From the NCBI GenBank assembly GCA_964570565.1, contig CAZMYT010000003.1:248001-312000 (forward strand): 64,000 bases of DNA, in the 5' to 3' direction. The notes beneath the pieces are model-generated. The model saw only the letters and a list, made by a program, of their open reading frames with translations, was not told the origin of the DNA and did not search any database. Shown in pieces: positions 17,336-26,000 of this stretch (position 1 is the stretch's first letter; each line of letters opens with the position of its first letter). This DNA is from W0P28-013 sp964570565 (lineage in GTDB: Bacteria > Bacteroidota > Bacteroidia > Bacteroidales > Paludibacteraceae). A program made the position numbers and the translations under genes.

Positions 17336-19768
17336 TTATCGAATATTTGCAATACTTATTATATCGGCAAAAACGCCTGCCGCAGTTACATCGGCACCAG
17401 CTCCTGCGCCTTTTATAATCATCGGATAATCGTGATAACGTTCAGTAGTCAACATCAGAATGTTGTTGCTACCTTCCAAGTCGTAAAACGGATGATGTGG
17501 ATCGGCCTCTTGCAAAGCCACTGCGCAACGCCCCTCTTTCATGGTTGCTACAAATCTGAATTTCATCTGTTTAGCGTCCAATAGTTGGCGTTTTTGTTCA
17601 AATTCCGCATCAAACTGTTTAATCGTTTGCCAAAACTCTTCCAACGTGCCTTGAAAAATAGAATCAGGCAAAAACAACTGTTTTTTGACCTCTTCCTGAG
17701 TCACACGATAGCCAGCTTCACGGGTCAAAATCACCAATTTACGAATCACATCAGTGCCGCTTAAATCGACACGCGGATCGGATTCGGTATAACCTGCCTC
17801 TTTCGCCATCAAAATAGCTTTACTCAACGGAATTTCTGCACTAATCGTATTAAAAATAAAATTCAACGTTCCCGAAAGAACGGCTTCCATTTTCAAAATT
17901 TTATCGCCAGAATTAATCAAATTATTGATGGTATTCATCACTGGCAAACCAGCTCCCACATTGGTTTCAAACAAAAATTTGATACCATGCTTACGTGCAC
18001 TCTCTTTTAACGCTAAATAATGCTCATAATTGCCTGAAGCCGCAATTTTATTTGCTGCTACCACAGACACATTGGCTTCGATTAAATCTTGATAAATAGA
18101 TGCCACTTCCGCACTCGACGTACAATCGACGAACACAGAATTAAACATATTGAGCCCAATAATTTGATCGCGCAGGAATGTGGACGACGAATCAACACCT
18201 TCTATATCGAGTAAAGTTCGAATATTGCCAAGCGGCAACCCTTCACGGCGAAACAACGCTTTTTTGGACGATGCCACACCAACCACATTAATTTTCAACG
18301 CCTTTTCGGTCATCAATTTCGGTTGTTGCTGACGAATTTGCTCCAACAAACTCGTTCCTACAGCGCCCACGCCCACCATAAACACATTCAGCTCTTGGTA
18401 TTCGGACAAGAAGAACGAGTCATGAATAACATTTAATGCCTTACGTAACGATTTTTTATCAGTGACAAACGAAATGTTGGTTTCTGATGCACCTTGCGCA
18501 CACGCAATTACGTTAATACCATTACGCCCCAGCGTACCAAACAGTTTACCCGCAATACCAGTTGTCCGTTTCATGCCTTCACCTACAATAGCCACGGTAG
18601 CTAAATCCTTTTCAGCTTTGATACGATTAATCTCGCCATTAGCAATTTCGGCAGCAAATTCAGTTTGCAGAACCGCTACCGCATGTTCTGCCTCAGCATT
18701 ACACACTGCAAACGATGTTGTATTTTCGGATGAGGCTTGCGATACCATGAACACGCTGATACCATTTTTTGCCAATGCACGGAAAATACGGTAATTCACA
18801 CCTATCACGCCCACCATACCAAGTCCTTGTATGGTAATTAAAGCCGTATCATCAATGGACGAAATACCTTTAATCATGCGTTCACGTTCAGCTACCTTTT
18901 CATGCGAGATATAGGTACCTTCTGATTCTGGATGGCAGGTATTTTTGATGCGGATTGGAATGTTTTTATGGTAAACAGGAAATATAGTTGGCGGATAGAT
19001 AACCTTTGCTCCAAAATTGCACAACTCCATAGCTTCCACAAACGTGAGTTTTTCAATCACATAAGCCGTATCAATAATGCGTGGATCGGCAGTCATAAAA
19101 CCATCTACATCAGTCCAAATTTCGAGGATAGAAGCGTCCAACTGCGCAGCCAAAATTGCCGCTGTATAATCAGAGCCACCACGTCCTAAATTAGTTACAT
19201 GGTTGGTAGCGACATCACTCGAGATAAAGCCTCCGCATACCACAATCTCTTTTTTATGCGAAAAATAACGATCAATCAGTTGATTTGTCGTTTCAAAATC
19301 GACTACACATTTACCGCCAATTTGTGGTTTTGTTTTAATAAACAACCGTGCATCAAGATGTTGAGCACCCGTTATCAGTTGGGCTACAATAACCGACGAT
19401 AAACGTTCGCCATAACTCACAATGGAATCGATAATACGTTCCGAAATATCTTGAATAAGGCAGACGCCTCGCAAAATATTCCGTAATTCGTCGAATAAAT
19501 GAGCCACTTCCACAGAGGCTGGCGTATCATTCATGCCTAAGTCACGAACCAACTGTACATGGCGCTCTTCCATTTCGGTGAATTGTTCCATATAACCCAT
19601 ATCGCCTTTAGACGCCGTACGAGCCATGTCGTACAACGTATCGGTAACACCACCTAAAGCAGACACAACCACCACAACGGGTGTGTCGCACGCTTCCACT
19701 ATGGTTTTGACATGACGAATAGCTGTTAATGAGCCGACAGAAGAACCTCCAAACTTTAATACTTTCAT
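17336..19768 (-). CDS. thrA: Bifunctional aspartokinase / homoserine dehydrogenase
   Basis: 810-residue fusion catalysing the first and third steps of threonine/methionine synthesis. The aspartokinase domain (residues 1 to about 290) opens with MKVLKFGGSSVG and contains GRGGSDYTAAILA. Two ACT regulatory segments follow (about 310-455), with GMVGVIGVNYRIFRALAKNG and MKRTTGIAGKLFGTLGRNG. The homoserine dehydrogenase half has the NAD(P) loop VGVGAVGTSLLEQI and the catalytic region AGYTESDPRVDLSGTDV. Feedback control by threonine is usual for this fusion. It heads the minus-strand run FKBP-like, glmM, DUF2721, coaD. Confidence 0.96.
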   Translation of the reverse strand: MKVLKFGGSSVGSLTAIRHVKTIVEACDTPVVVVVSALGGVTDTLYDMARTASKGDMGYMEQFTEMEERHVQLVRDLGMNDTPASVEVAHLFDELRNILRGVCLIQDISERIIDSIVSYGERLSSVIVAQLITGAQHLDARLFIKTKPQIGGKCVVDFETTNQLIDRYFSHKKEIVVCGGFISSDVATNHVTNLGRGGSDYTAAILAAQLDASILEIWTDVDGFMTADPRIIDTAYVIEKLTFVEAMELCNFGAKVIYPPTIFPVYHKNIPIRIKNTCHPESEGTYISHEKVAERERMIKGISSIDDTALITIQGLGMVGVIGVNYRIFRALAKNGISVFMVSQASSENTTSFAVCNAEAEHAVAVLQTEFAAEIANGEINRIKAEKDLATVAIVGEGMKRTTGIAGKLFGTLGRNGINVIACAQGASETNISFVTDKKSLRKALNVIHDSFFLSEYQELNVFMVGVGAVGTSLLEQIRQQQPKLMTEKALKINVVGVASSKKALFRREGLPLGNIRTLLDIEGVDSSSTFLRDQIIGLNMFNSVFVDCTSSAEVASIYQDLIEANVSVVAANKIAASGNYEHYLALKESARKHGIKFLFETNVGAGLPVMNTINNLINSGDKILKMEAVLSGTLNFIFNTISAEIPLSKAILMAKEAGYTESDPRVDLSGTDVIRKLVILTREAGYRVTQEEVKKQLFLPDSIFQGTLEEFWQTIKQFDAEFEQKRQLLDAKQMKFRFVATMKEGRCAVALQEADPHHPFYDLEGSNNILMLTTERYHDYPMIIKGAGAGADVTAAGVFADIISIANIR

Positions 19769-19803
19769 CGTACAATTGATTAATAAGTACCTATACTAAT
19801 CGG

Positions 19804-19811
19804 CAAATTTA
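19804..19811 (-). promoter_or_regulatory. -7 element of the thrA transcript
   Basis: TAAATTTG on the minus strand, 36 nt before the thrA ATG. No good TTTG at -33. Confidence 0.5.
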
Positions 19812-19862
19812 CAAAAAAACAGCCATATACGTATAATTATTCTGGAAATGCGAGGAAAAAAT

Positions 19863-19892
19863 TGTTTTTCTGACAAAAAAGCAGTAATTTTG
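19863..19892 (+). promoter_or_regulatory. Promoter of tRNA-Arg
   Basis: TTG (19863-19865), 19 nt, TAATTTTG (19885-19892), 23 nt before the mature tRNA. Confidence 0.75.
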
Positions 19893-19915
19893 CACCCTCA
19901 GAAAACGTAATATTT

Positions 19916-19989
<74 letters not shown>

Positions 19990-20010
19990 CACAGTGAACG
20001 TTTTCACACG

Positions 20011-20039
20011 AACCTCGAATGAAAATTCGAGGTTTTTTT
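20011..20039 (+). terminator. Terminator of tRNA-Arg
   Basis: AACCTCGAAT / ATTCGAGGTT perfect 10-bp stem with a GAAA loop, then seven T. Confidence 0.9.
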
Positions 20040-20151
20040 GTCAATTTATAAAATAATAGTATCTTTACAAACACAACCAAATTTCAAATTTATAATAAAA
20101 TGTAGAACAATAACAACATATCTTAAACAGCATTAGCTATTATTCGCGTTC

Positions 20152-20340
20152 AAAAAAAAGCCTAGGAAACTGATTTTTTGAAAAATCGGAATAATTCACG
20201 GAAAGCCTAAAAAGGGTTTCCTTATGCACTCTTTAAAGTTAACGCTCATACCAGTAGGTGTGAGTACTTCTATGAGTGCATAAGGGTTTCTCCTAGGCTC
20301 CCCGTGAACGCGATAGAAAAGGCTCGCACCTTTTTTATCG
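20152..20340 (-). ncRNA. Candidate pseudoknotted structured RNA (about 185 nt)
   Basis: Reading on the minus strand from about 20340 to the U8 run at 20159-20152. Stems, in plus coordinates: P0 20310-20322 with 20329-20341; closing stem 20291-20299 with 20159-20167 (9 bp perfect, extended past a bulge); 20274-20283 with 20222-20231 (10 bp perfect) enclosing hairpin 20257-20264/20245-20252 with a 4-nt loop; hairpin 20214-20221/20200-20207; hairpin 20181-20187/20172-20178. The 7-nt CCGTGAA/TTCACGG pair (20302-20308 with 20195-20201) crosses the closing stem, which makes a pseudoknot. A promoter-like element precedes it and the transcript would end in U8, as a terminator would. No ORF fits. The family is not recognised; I do not see the signatures of tmRNA, RNase P or SRP RNA. 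Confidence 0.65.
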
Positions 20341-20342
20341 CC

Positions 20343-20372
20343 CAATTTTAGAGATTGATAGTAATGCACAAA
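20343..20372 (-). promoter_or_regulatory. Promoter of the structured RNA
   Basis: Minus-strand TTTG (20372-20369), 18 nt, TAAAATTG (20350-20343). One mismatch to TAnnTTTG; places the RNA 5' end near 20338. Confidence 0.5.
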
Positions 20373-20381
20373 CTATCAATC
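20353..20381. repeat. Perfect inverted repeat upstream of the glycosyltransferase
   Basis: GATTGATAGT (20353-20362) and ACTATCAATC (20372-20381), 9-nt spacer, ending 4 nt before the ATG at 20386 and overlapping the minus-strand promoter of the structured RNA. It may be an operator or a hairpin at the mRNA 5' end. Confidence 0.6.
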
Positions 20382-20385
20382 AATT

Positions 20386-21387
20386 ATGAAAAATCACGGT
20401 TTTACTTATTCAGTAGTTATTAGAACAATTGGGACTGGAGGTAATAGTTATGAACAACTTCTAAATTCTATCGAGCAACAAACAATACAGCCCGAGGAAA
20501 TCATTGTCGTCATTCCCAAAAATTACAAATTACAACACACCCTAGGTTATGAAAAAATAATTTATTCCGAAAAAGGAATGTGTATACAACGTGCCGTCGG
20601 AATAAATGCAGCTACAAGTGATTACATCTTAGTGGTTGATGATGATTTAAAATTTGAAAGTGACTTAATTGAACGATTGCATAACTATTTATCAAAAAAT
20701 CAATTAGATTGTGTTTTACCTATGGAAGGAATTTCAAATGGGCAACCCACACTTGATTTTCGAAAATCACGCTTAGTAAAATTACGCGGTGCAATCACAG
20801 GACAATATTTTGAGAGCAATAAAAAATCCGAATTCTTAGATGTCTTAACCGTAACAGCAGGACATAAAGTTTACCTTAAAAGCTGTGAAGTAGACAAATT
20901 ATATTATTGTCAAACAGCCTGTTTTCAGTGCTTTTTCATAAAAACAAGTATTGCTCAGTCAGCAAAATTTGAACAAGAAATTTGGCTACAGGAGGGAACT
21001 ATGAATCAATACACCGCATATGACGAACCTGTCTTTTTCTATAAATTATCTTCAAAAGGTTTAAAAATGGCATATGCGCTTCAAGTACGCTATCAACACC
21101 TTGATGCAAGATGTGGTCATATAGCAAAACATCCACTAGAAGAAAAAGCTAACCGCTATTATTCAATGGCACGGAATAGAACGATTTATTGGTATAAGTT
21201 CTTATGGAAGGACAGTAAAACAATAAAAAGGAAAATACAAGTTATTCTCGGAGGTATGTATTTCCTAATAAATTATACGCTTTACAATATAGCTATCAAC
21301 ATAAAGCCAAAATCATGGGTTGCGTTAAGAGCCATGTTTACTGGTTATAAAGATGCGTACATTACAATTAAAAAAAAGAGATTGTAA
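20386..21387 (+). CDS. Family 2 glycosyltransferase
   Basis: 333 residues. The N-terminal GT-A fold starts FTYSVVIRTIGTGGNSYEQL, has a GT2-like nucleotide-sugar region (SIEQQTIQPEEIIVVIPKN) and the metal-binding acidic cluster ILVVDDDLKFESDLIERL. The C-terminal part has one hydrophobic segment (VILGGMYFLINYTLYNIAI) that may be membrane-associated. Substrate unknown; surface polysaccharide synthesis is the usual role. It stands alone, is visibly more AT-rich than its neighbours, and lies next to tRNA-Arg and the structured RNA, which fits acquisition by transfer (inference). No clear plus-strand promoter was seen. Confidence 0.85.
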   Translation: MKNHGFTYSVVIRTIGTGGNSYEQLLNSIEQQTIQPEEIIVVIPKNYKLQHTLGYEKIIYSEKGMCIQRAVGINAATSDYILVVDDDLKFESDLIERLHNYLSKNQLDCVLPMEGISNGQPTLDFRKSRLVKLRGAITGQYFESNKKSEFLDVLTVTAGHKVYLKSCEVDKLYYCQTACFQCFFIKTSIAQSAKFEQEIWLQEGTMNQYTAYDEPVFFYKLSSKGLKMAYALQVRYQHLDARCGHIAKHPLEEKANRYYSMARNRTIYWYKFLWKDSKTIKRKIQVILGGMYFLINYTLYNIAINIKPKSWVALRAMFTGYKDAYITIKKKRL

Positions 21388-21406
21388 CAGGTTTACAATC
21401 TCTTTT
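21371..21406. terminator. Bidirectional terminator between glycosyltransferase and patatin genes
   Basis: AAAAGAGATTGTAA (21374-21387) and TTACAATCTCTTTT (21393-21406), 14-bp perfect stem. It includes the glycosyltransferase stop codon. Confidence 0.88.
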
Positions 21407-21409
21407 ATA

Positions 21410-22216
21410 TTACCATTGAGCCTTTATTAGTTCTAACTTCTTTTGCACATCGGGCTGATGCAGTTTAACCATAGCAGCTCGATAACCAATATCAAAGATT
21501 TCTTGTGTTTTAGAAATATCAAACATGCCATAATTACGGGCTTCAACGGGCTCAATCACCACGTCGCAAGCGCGTTTTTCACTCACTGTACTCGACTGAA
21601 TAGCCAAATGATACACACGTTCCATCACATCCATCATACCATCGATAGAACCTTCTGTCACAATAGGATTAACATGTACGCCAAACAAAATATCGCACTC
21701 TTGACGAATCACCTTGGCTGGCATATTGCAAAAAATACCGCCATCCACATATACTTTCCCTTCCATCTCTTTCGGTGTCAAGAAAATAGGAACACTCGAT
21801 GAGGCGACTATTTTATCAACTAATGGACCTGAATTAAAATAGACATTTTTACCTTCAATCAATTCGGTAGCATTTATGGTCAGTGGCATTTGTAGTTCCT
21901 CAAACGTTTTAGCGGTTAAAAAACCATCCAACAAGTTATAGAACCGCTCGGTGGACATCACACCTTTTTTGGGTACCACTATTTTGACAAATTTAAAGAA
22001 ACTGGAATCTTTAAAAAACTGACAAATTTCTTGTGGCGTTTTTCCATCGGCATACAAAGCACCAATAATAGCACCGGCACTCACACCAGCTATCACTTGA
22101 GGTTTAAAACCACATTCTTCAAGAGCCTGGAGCACACCCAAATGTGCAATTCCTTTAGCACCACCACCACTTAAAGAAATACCTACTCGAAATTTGCGAG
22201 GACTTTCTGTTGTCAT
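21410..22216 (-). CDS. Patatin-like phospholipase, RssA type
   Basis: 268 residues. The oxyanion loop SLSGGGAKGIAHLGVLQAL, the nucleophile elbow GVSAGAIIGAL (Ser in GxSxG) and the dyad aspartate in VDGGIFCNMP are intact, so a Ser-Asp lipid acyl hydrolase is expected. There is no signal peptide, so it is probably cytoplasmic. It lies 13 nt downstream of the Na/Ca exchanger gene. The natural substrate is unknown. Confidence 0.9.
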   Translation of the reverse strand: MTTESPRKFRVGISLSGGGAKGIAHLGVLQALEECGFKPQVIAGVSAGAIIGALYADGKTPQEICQFFKDSSFFKFVKIVVPKKGVMSTERFYNLLDGFLTAKTFEELQMPLTINATELIEGKNVYFNSGPLVDKIVASSSVPIFLTPKEMEGKVYVDGGIFCNMPAKVIRQECDILFGVHVNPIVTEGSIDGMMDVMERVYHLAIQSSTVSEKRACDVVIEPVEARNYGMFDISKTQEIFDIGYRAAMVKLHQPDVQKKLELIKAQW

Positions 22217-22229
22217 ATAATTACAGGAT

Positions 22230-23189
22230 TTAAAGACTCGTTAATAACCAAACTAAATAAACGCCATAACACACCAAGAAGAAAGCACCTTGCCATCTTT
22301 TCAGTTCTTTATGACGATTGGTAGAAACAAATAATAATAAAAGTAAGCTGCCCAAAGCAGCCAATGAAGCATCAATCCACAAGTTGGAATAGCTTGGTAA
22401 TGGACGAATAACCGCACTAATGCCCAACACAAAAAACACATTAAAAATATTGGAACCAATCACATTACCAATGGCTAAATCGGGATTTTTCTTAAAAGCG
22501 GCAATAGCCGAAGTGGCCAATTCTGGCAACGATGTTCCTAGAGCAACAACCGTAACACCAATCACCGCTTGACTCACGCCAAACGCTTGAGCAATAGAAA
22601 CTGCATTTATCACAATCACTTTCCCTCCAACAACTAGAGCCACCAAACCAACGGCAATCAACAACACCGCTTTCCATATTTTCATCGGTAAAAAACCCTC
22701 TTCCTGATTCTCAGTATTATTTTTAGCCATTTTCAAGGTATAATACATAAACAAACTAAAAATAAACAACAAAACAACACCATCTAAACGCGAAATAATA
22801 GCCTCGCCGCCGCAGAATCCGAAACACTCAGTGCCCATAACCAAAATGATAAGGCCAGCAAATACACTCCAAGGAATTTCGTATTTGCGAGAGCTTTTTT
22901 GTGATTTGATAGGATAAATCAGTGCTGAGATACCCAGAATAATAAATGTATTGATGGTATTACTACCCAAAATATTGGTCAGTGCTATTTCGCTCTTATT
23001 ATTGAACGCCGCCATTAAATTCACCATCAATTCAGGAGCCGATGTGCCAAATGCCACCACCGTTAGACCAATAACCAAATCAGGGACATTCAATCGTTTG
23101 GCTAAACCTGACGCGCCACTCACTAACCAATCGGCACCTAAAATCAACACCACAAAACCAACAATCAACAAACCAAAAGATAATACCAT
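22230..23189 (-). CDS. Calcium/sodium antiporter, CaCA family
   Basis: 319 residues, about ten membrane helices. Both inverted alpha repeats are present: GTSAPELMVNLMAAF with LTNILGSNTINTFIILG in the first half, and GTSLPELATSAIAAF with IGNVIGSNIFNVFFVLG in the second. The acidic residues of GTSxPE bind cation. The architecture and length match YrbG-type inner-membrane exchangers. It is located between the S41 protease and patatin genes, likely in one transcript. Confidence 0.94.
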   Translation of the reverse strand: MVLSFGLLIVGFVVLILGADWLVSGASGLAKRLNVPDLVIGLTVVAFGTSAPELMVNLMAAFNNKSEIALTNILGSNTINTFIILGISALIYPIKSQKSSRKYEIPWSVFAGLIILVMGTECFGFCGGEAIISRLDGVVLLFIFSLFMYYTLKMAKNNTENQEEGFLPMKIWKAVLLIAVGLVALVVGGKVIVINAVSIAQAFGVSQAVIGVTVVALGTSLPELATSAIAAFKKNPDLAIGNVIGSNIFNVFFVLGISAVIRPLPSYSNLWIDASLAALGSLLLLLFVSTNRHKELKRWQGAFFLVCYGVYLVWLLTSL

Positions 23190-23233
23190 AATTTTAAACT
23201 TTTTCCAGTAAGAACTTAGTTATACGCTAAGTG

Positions 23234-24835
23234 TTATTTTAATTTTTCTACCGCTTTTTTCACCGTCATATCGTAGCTGTTCAAATAAGGGAAAAATCCA
23301 GCATCACCTAACATCGTGCGTAAAACATAGGATTTCAGTTGACGTGTGATAATATCTTTAGATACCGCTTTGTCGCGCGCACTTCCTTTAACCCCTTTGG
23401 CTGATGCATACGTATCGAATGACGCCTGCAAATTTTGAGTATCTAAATAAGCTGATAGTGTTTTCCAATCTTTATAAGTGCTCAATTTGGCACGTTCTTT
23501 TTCGGTAAACAACAACGCATATTGATAGATATGACCACCATTAGCTAACGCATTGAAATACGGTGTAAATCCAATCGTATCGCGAGGTACAAATACATCG
23601 GGCATAATGCCACCACCGCCATACACGGTGCGTCCACCGACCGTTTTATACGCCACCGTATCAGTTTGATGAATACTATCTTTGGAGAAAAACTCGCCGT
23701 GTAAATAACGATTTAGGATATCGCTTTCATAGTCGCTGCTATTACCGCGTTCATACGGTTTTTGAATACATCTGCCCGAAGGTGTGTAGTAACGAGCCAC
23801 TGTGATACGCACTGCGGATCCATCAGAAAAATCCACTTGTTGTTGCACCAAGCCTTTACCAAATGAACGACGCCCTACAATAGTTCCACGATCATTATCT
23901 TGAATGGCACCTGCAAAAATCTCACTCGCCGAACCCGAAAACTCATCAATCAAAACCGCTATTTTCATGTTTTGACAACTACCATTTCCATTGGCGTAAG
24001 AGTCGCTGCGGGGATAGGCTTTGCCTTTAACATAGACAATCAAATCGCCCTTTTTCAAAAATTCGTTCAACATATTCACAGCAGCATCCATATACCCACC
24101 AGCATTACCACGTAAATCGATGATTAACTTCTTGGCATTCGCCTTTTGAAGTTTAGCTATGGCTGTCAAAAATTCCTTATACGTATTAGCGCCAAATTTA
24201 TTGACAGAAATATAACCAATTTCTGGCGTCACCATATAACTTACATCAATACTGTGTACCGGAATATCGCCGCGTGTAATTTTGAAACGGAGCATTTTAG
24301 GCGCGTTTTGTCGTACAATGCCGAGCTGCACCACCGAACCTTTAGGACCACGCAAGCGTTTCATCACCTTTTCATTGTTGATGGATTTGCCGACAAATAA
24401 AGTGTCATTTACTGTCACAATACGGTCACCATCACGCAATCCTGCTTTTTCCGACGGACCACCCGAAATAACATCTACCACATAAATCGTGTCGTTCTGC
24501 AAATTGAACTGCACGCCAATTCCGCTAAAACTGCCACCCAACTCTTCGTTTACCGCCTCTAAATCAGACGCAGGAATATACGCTGAATGAGGATCGAGTT
24601 GTTTTAAAATCATGGGGATAATCGACTCTTCGATACTATCAGTTGGCACCGAATCGACGTAAGCATTATCAATAATTTGAATCAAGTCGGATATTTTATC
24701 GCCAGACGAAGCGCCATTATTCATGCCACCAATTCCTGAAAGATAAGCACCTTGGCGCATAGCGAAGAAATTACCAATAAGAATACCTATGACTAACACA
24801 CAGGCTAAAATAATAGGAATAAGTGTTTTTTTCAT
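23234..24835 (-). CDS. S41-family C-terminal processing peptidase
   Basis: 533 residues with one N-terminal membrane anchor (about 5-26) and a periplasmic body. A PDZ domain (residues about 90-175; GLRDGDRIVTVNDTLFVGKS) precedes the protease core (ELGGSFSGIGVQF; LIIDLRGNAGGYMDAAVN). The catalytic Ser-Lys pair is S302 in FSGSASEIFAG and K327 in RSFGKGLVQQ. Such enzymes trim proteins from their C-termini at the envelope. Downstream of the dCMP deaminase gene with 25 nt between. Confidence 0.94.
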   Translation of the reverse strand: MKKTLIPIILACVLVIGILIGNFFAMRQGAYLSGIGGMNNGASSGDKISDLIQIIDNAYVDSVPTDSIEESIIPMILKQLDPHSAYIPASDLEAVNEELGGSFSGIGVQFNLQNDTIYVVDVISGGPSEKAGLRDGDRIVTVNDTLFVGKSINNEKVMKRLRGPKGSVVQLGIVRQNAPKMLRFKITRGDIPVHSIDVSYMVTPEIGYISVNKFGANTYKEFLTAIAKLQKANAKKLIIDLRGNAGGYMDAAVNMLNEFLKKGDLIVYVKGKAYPRSDSYANGNGSCQNMKIAVLIDEFSGSASEIFAGAIQDNDRGTIVGRRSFGKGLVQQQVDFSDGSAVRITVARYYTPSGRCIQKPYERGNSSDYESDILNRYLHGEFFSKDSIHQTDTVAYKTVGGRTVYGGGGIMPDVFVPRDTIGFTPYFNALANGGHIYQYALLFTEKERAKLSTYKDWKTLSAYLDTQNLQASFDTYASAKGVKGSARDKAVSKDIITRQLKSYVLRTMLGDAGFFPYLNSYDMTVKKAVEKLK

Positions 24836-24860
24836 CTCATAAATTCATTAATAACCACCA

Positions 24861-25277
24861 TTATTCTTCTACAAAAACCACATCAATACCAGCACGTTTA
24901 AGTAAATTTAAACCATCCATAATGCGATAATTTTCACCATATACCACGCGTTTGATGCCAGCTTGAATAATCAATTTAGCACATTCAATACATGGCGAAG
25001 CAGTTACATACAACGTAGCGCCTTGGCTACTATTGCTAGAACGAGCCACCTTGGTAATAGCATTGGCTTCGGCATGAAGAACGTACGGTTTCGATACATT
25101 ATCTTCATCTTCACAGTTATTTTCAAATCCAGACGGCGTTCCGTTGAATCCATCGGAAATAATCATTTGATCTTTAACCAACAAGGCACCCACCTGACGG
25201 CGTTTGCAATAAGAATTCTCTGCCCATATACGCGCCATACGCATGTAACGACGATCTAACAGTTGTTGTTTATCCAT
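24861..25277 (-). CDS. dCMP/cytidine deaminase family zinc enzyme
   Basis: 138 residues from the ATG at 25277 (MDKQQLLDRRYMRMARIWAE). A longer frame from 25331 is rejected because a -7 promoter element (25306-25299) falls inside it. Zinc-binding and catalytic motifs are HAEANAI and SPCIECAKL. The insertion GTPSGFENNCEDEDN is typical of deoxycytidylate deaminases (ComEB type), which supply dUMP for thymidylate synthesis. Confidence 0.92.
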   Translation of the reverse strand: MDKQQLLDRRYMRMARIWAENSYCKRRQVGALLVKDQMIISDGFNGTPSGFENNCEDEDNVSKPYVLHAEANAITKVARSSNSSQGATLYVTASPCIECAKLIIQAGIKRVVYGENYRIMDGLNLLKRAGIDVVFVEE

Positions 25278-25298
25278 TGTAATATTGAAATTTTGTTG

Positions 25299-25306
25299 CA
25301 AAAATA
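25299..25306 (-). promoter_or_regulatory. -7 element of the deaminase transcript
   Basis: TATTTTTG on the minus strand, 22 nt before the ATG. No clear -33 TTTG. Confidence 0.45.
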
Positions 25307-25493
25307 CGCTTATTTTACCGATTTCAGGCACATTTGGTCAAAAATTATTGAGCTCAACTCGCATCTAAATGCATTTTTAACCATTATAAACGCTGATAAA
25401 TAGATAAAGTAACAAAACTCAAATTCTTACATTCAAAAAATATCTATTGATAACCAGCCGTTTAAAAAAATATTAGAAAATTTTATTAGAATA

Positions 25494-25525
25494 TTTGCAC
25501 GATTCAAAAAAACGTTCTATCTTTG
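25494..25525 (+). promoter_or_regulatory. Promoter of tRNA-Glu / rpsT
   Basis: TTTG (25494-25497), 20 nt, TATCTTTG (25518-25525): perfect consensus, 36 nt before the tRNA. Confidence 0.85.
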
Positions 25526-25560
25526 CACTCGCAAAATAAGCCACGCTTTATTTGCAAAAT

Positions 25561-25635
25561 GGCCCATTCGTCTATCGGTTAGGACGCCAGGTTTTCATCC
25601 TGGAAAGAGCGGTTCGATTCCGCTATGGGCTACCA
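25561..25635 (+). tRNA. tRNA-Glu (anticodon UUC)
   Basis: Cloverleaf with acceptor GGCCCAT/ATGGGCT (G1-U72), anticodon loop containing TTC between CCAGG and CCTGG stem arms, T loop TTCGATT. CCA is encoded, unlike in the Met and Arg tRNAs of this window. It is 26 nt upstream of rpsT, so probably processed from a common transcript. Confidence 0.95.
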
Positions 25636-25661
25636 ATTTTAACGTATAAATTTGTTCTATA

Positions 25662-25916
25662 ATGGCAAATCACAAATCATCTATCAAAAGAATTCGACAA
25701 ATCGAAAAACGTCGTTTAAATAACAGATACTACGCTCGTACTACTCGTAATGCTGTACGCAAATTGCGCACGACTACCGAGAAAACAGAAGCTGTAGATT
25801 TGTTCAAAAAAGCGTCTGCTATGTTAGATAAATTAGCTAAACGTCGTGTTATCCACAAAAATAAAGCTAGCAACTTAAAATCTAAGTTAGCTTTACACGT
25901 GAATAAATTGGCTTAA
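25662..25916 (+). CDS. rpsT: 30S ribosomal protein S20
   Basis: 84 residues, very basic, opening MANHKSSIKRIRQIEKRRLNN and with the helical hairpin characteristic of S20, which binds 16S rRNA in the small subunit body. No promoter lies between tRNA-Glu and this gene; a terminator follows. Confidence 0.97.
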   Translation: MANHKSSIKRIRQIEKRRLNNRYYARTTRNAVRKLRTTTEKTEAVDLFKKASAMLDKLAKRRVIHKNKASNLKSKLALHVNKLA

Positions 25917-25935
25917 TTAGCTATCACAAAAAATA

Positions 25936-25970
25936 AAAAGGCTTTTCCAATTATGGGAAAGCCTTTTTTT
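25936..25970 (+). terminator. Terminator of rpsT
   Basis: AAAAAGGCTTTCC-type arm and GGGAAAGCCTTTTTT arm around a 6-nt AT-rich loop, then T run. A TATCTTT sequence right after it may drive radC. Confidence 0.85.
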
Positions 25971-26000
25971 ATATCTTTACGGTTCAAACAGAACCAGGTT

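Noticed and set aside
19769..19915. Threonine attenuator leader peptide upstream of thrA
   Set aside because: No short ORF rich in Thr/Ile codons and no terminator/antiterminator pair was seen.
20152..20341. Plus-strand reading of the structured region
   Set aside because: The stems pair on either strand, but only the minus strand has a promoter-like element before it and a U run right after the closing stem.
20152..20341. tmRNA, RNase P RNA or SRP RNA
   Set aside because: None of the hallmark sequences (tRNA-like ends, GAGGAAAGTC-type core, SRP loop GGAAGCA) is present.
25953..26000. Upstream start for radC
   Set aside because: The ATG is in the rpsT terminator stem; RadC homology begins at MEQRMNLKAW.
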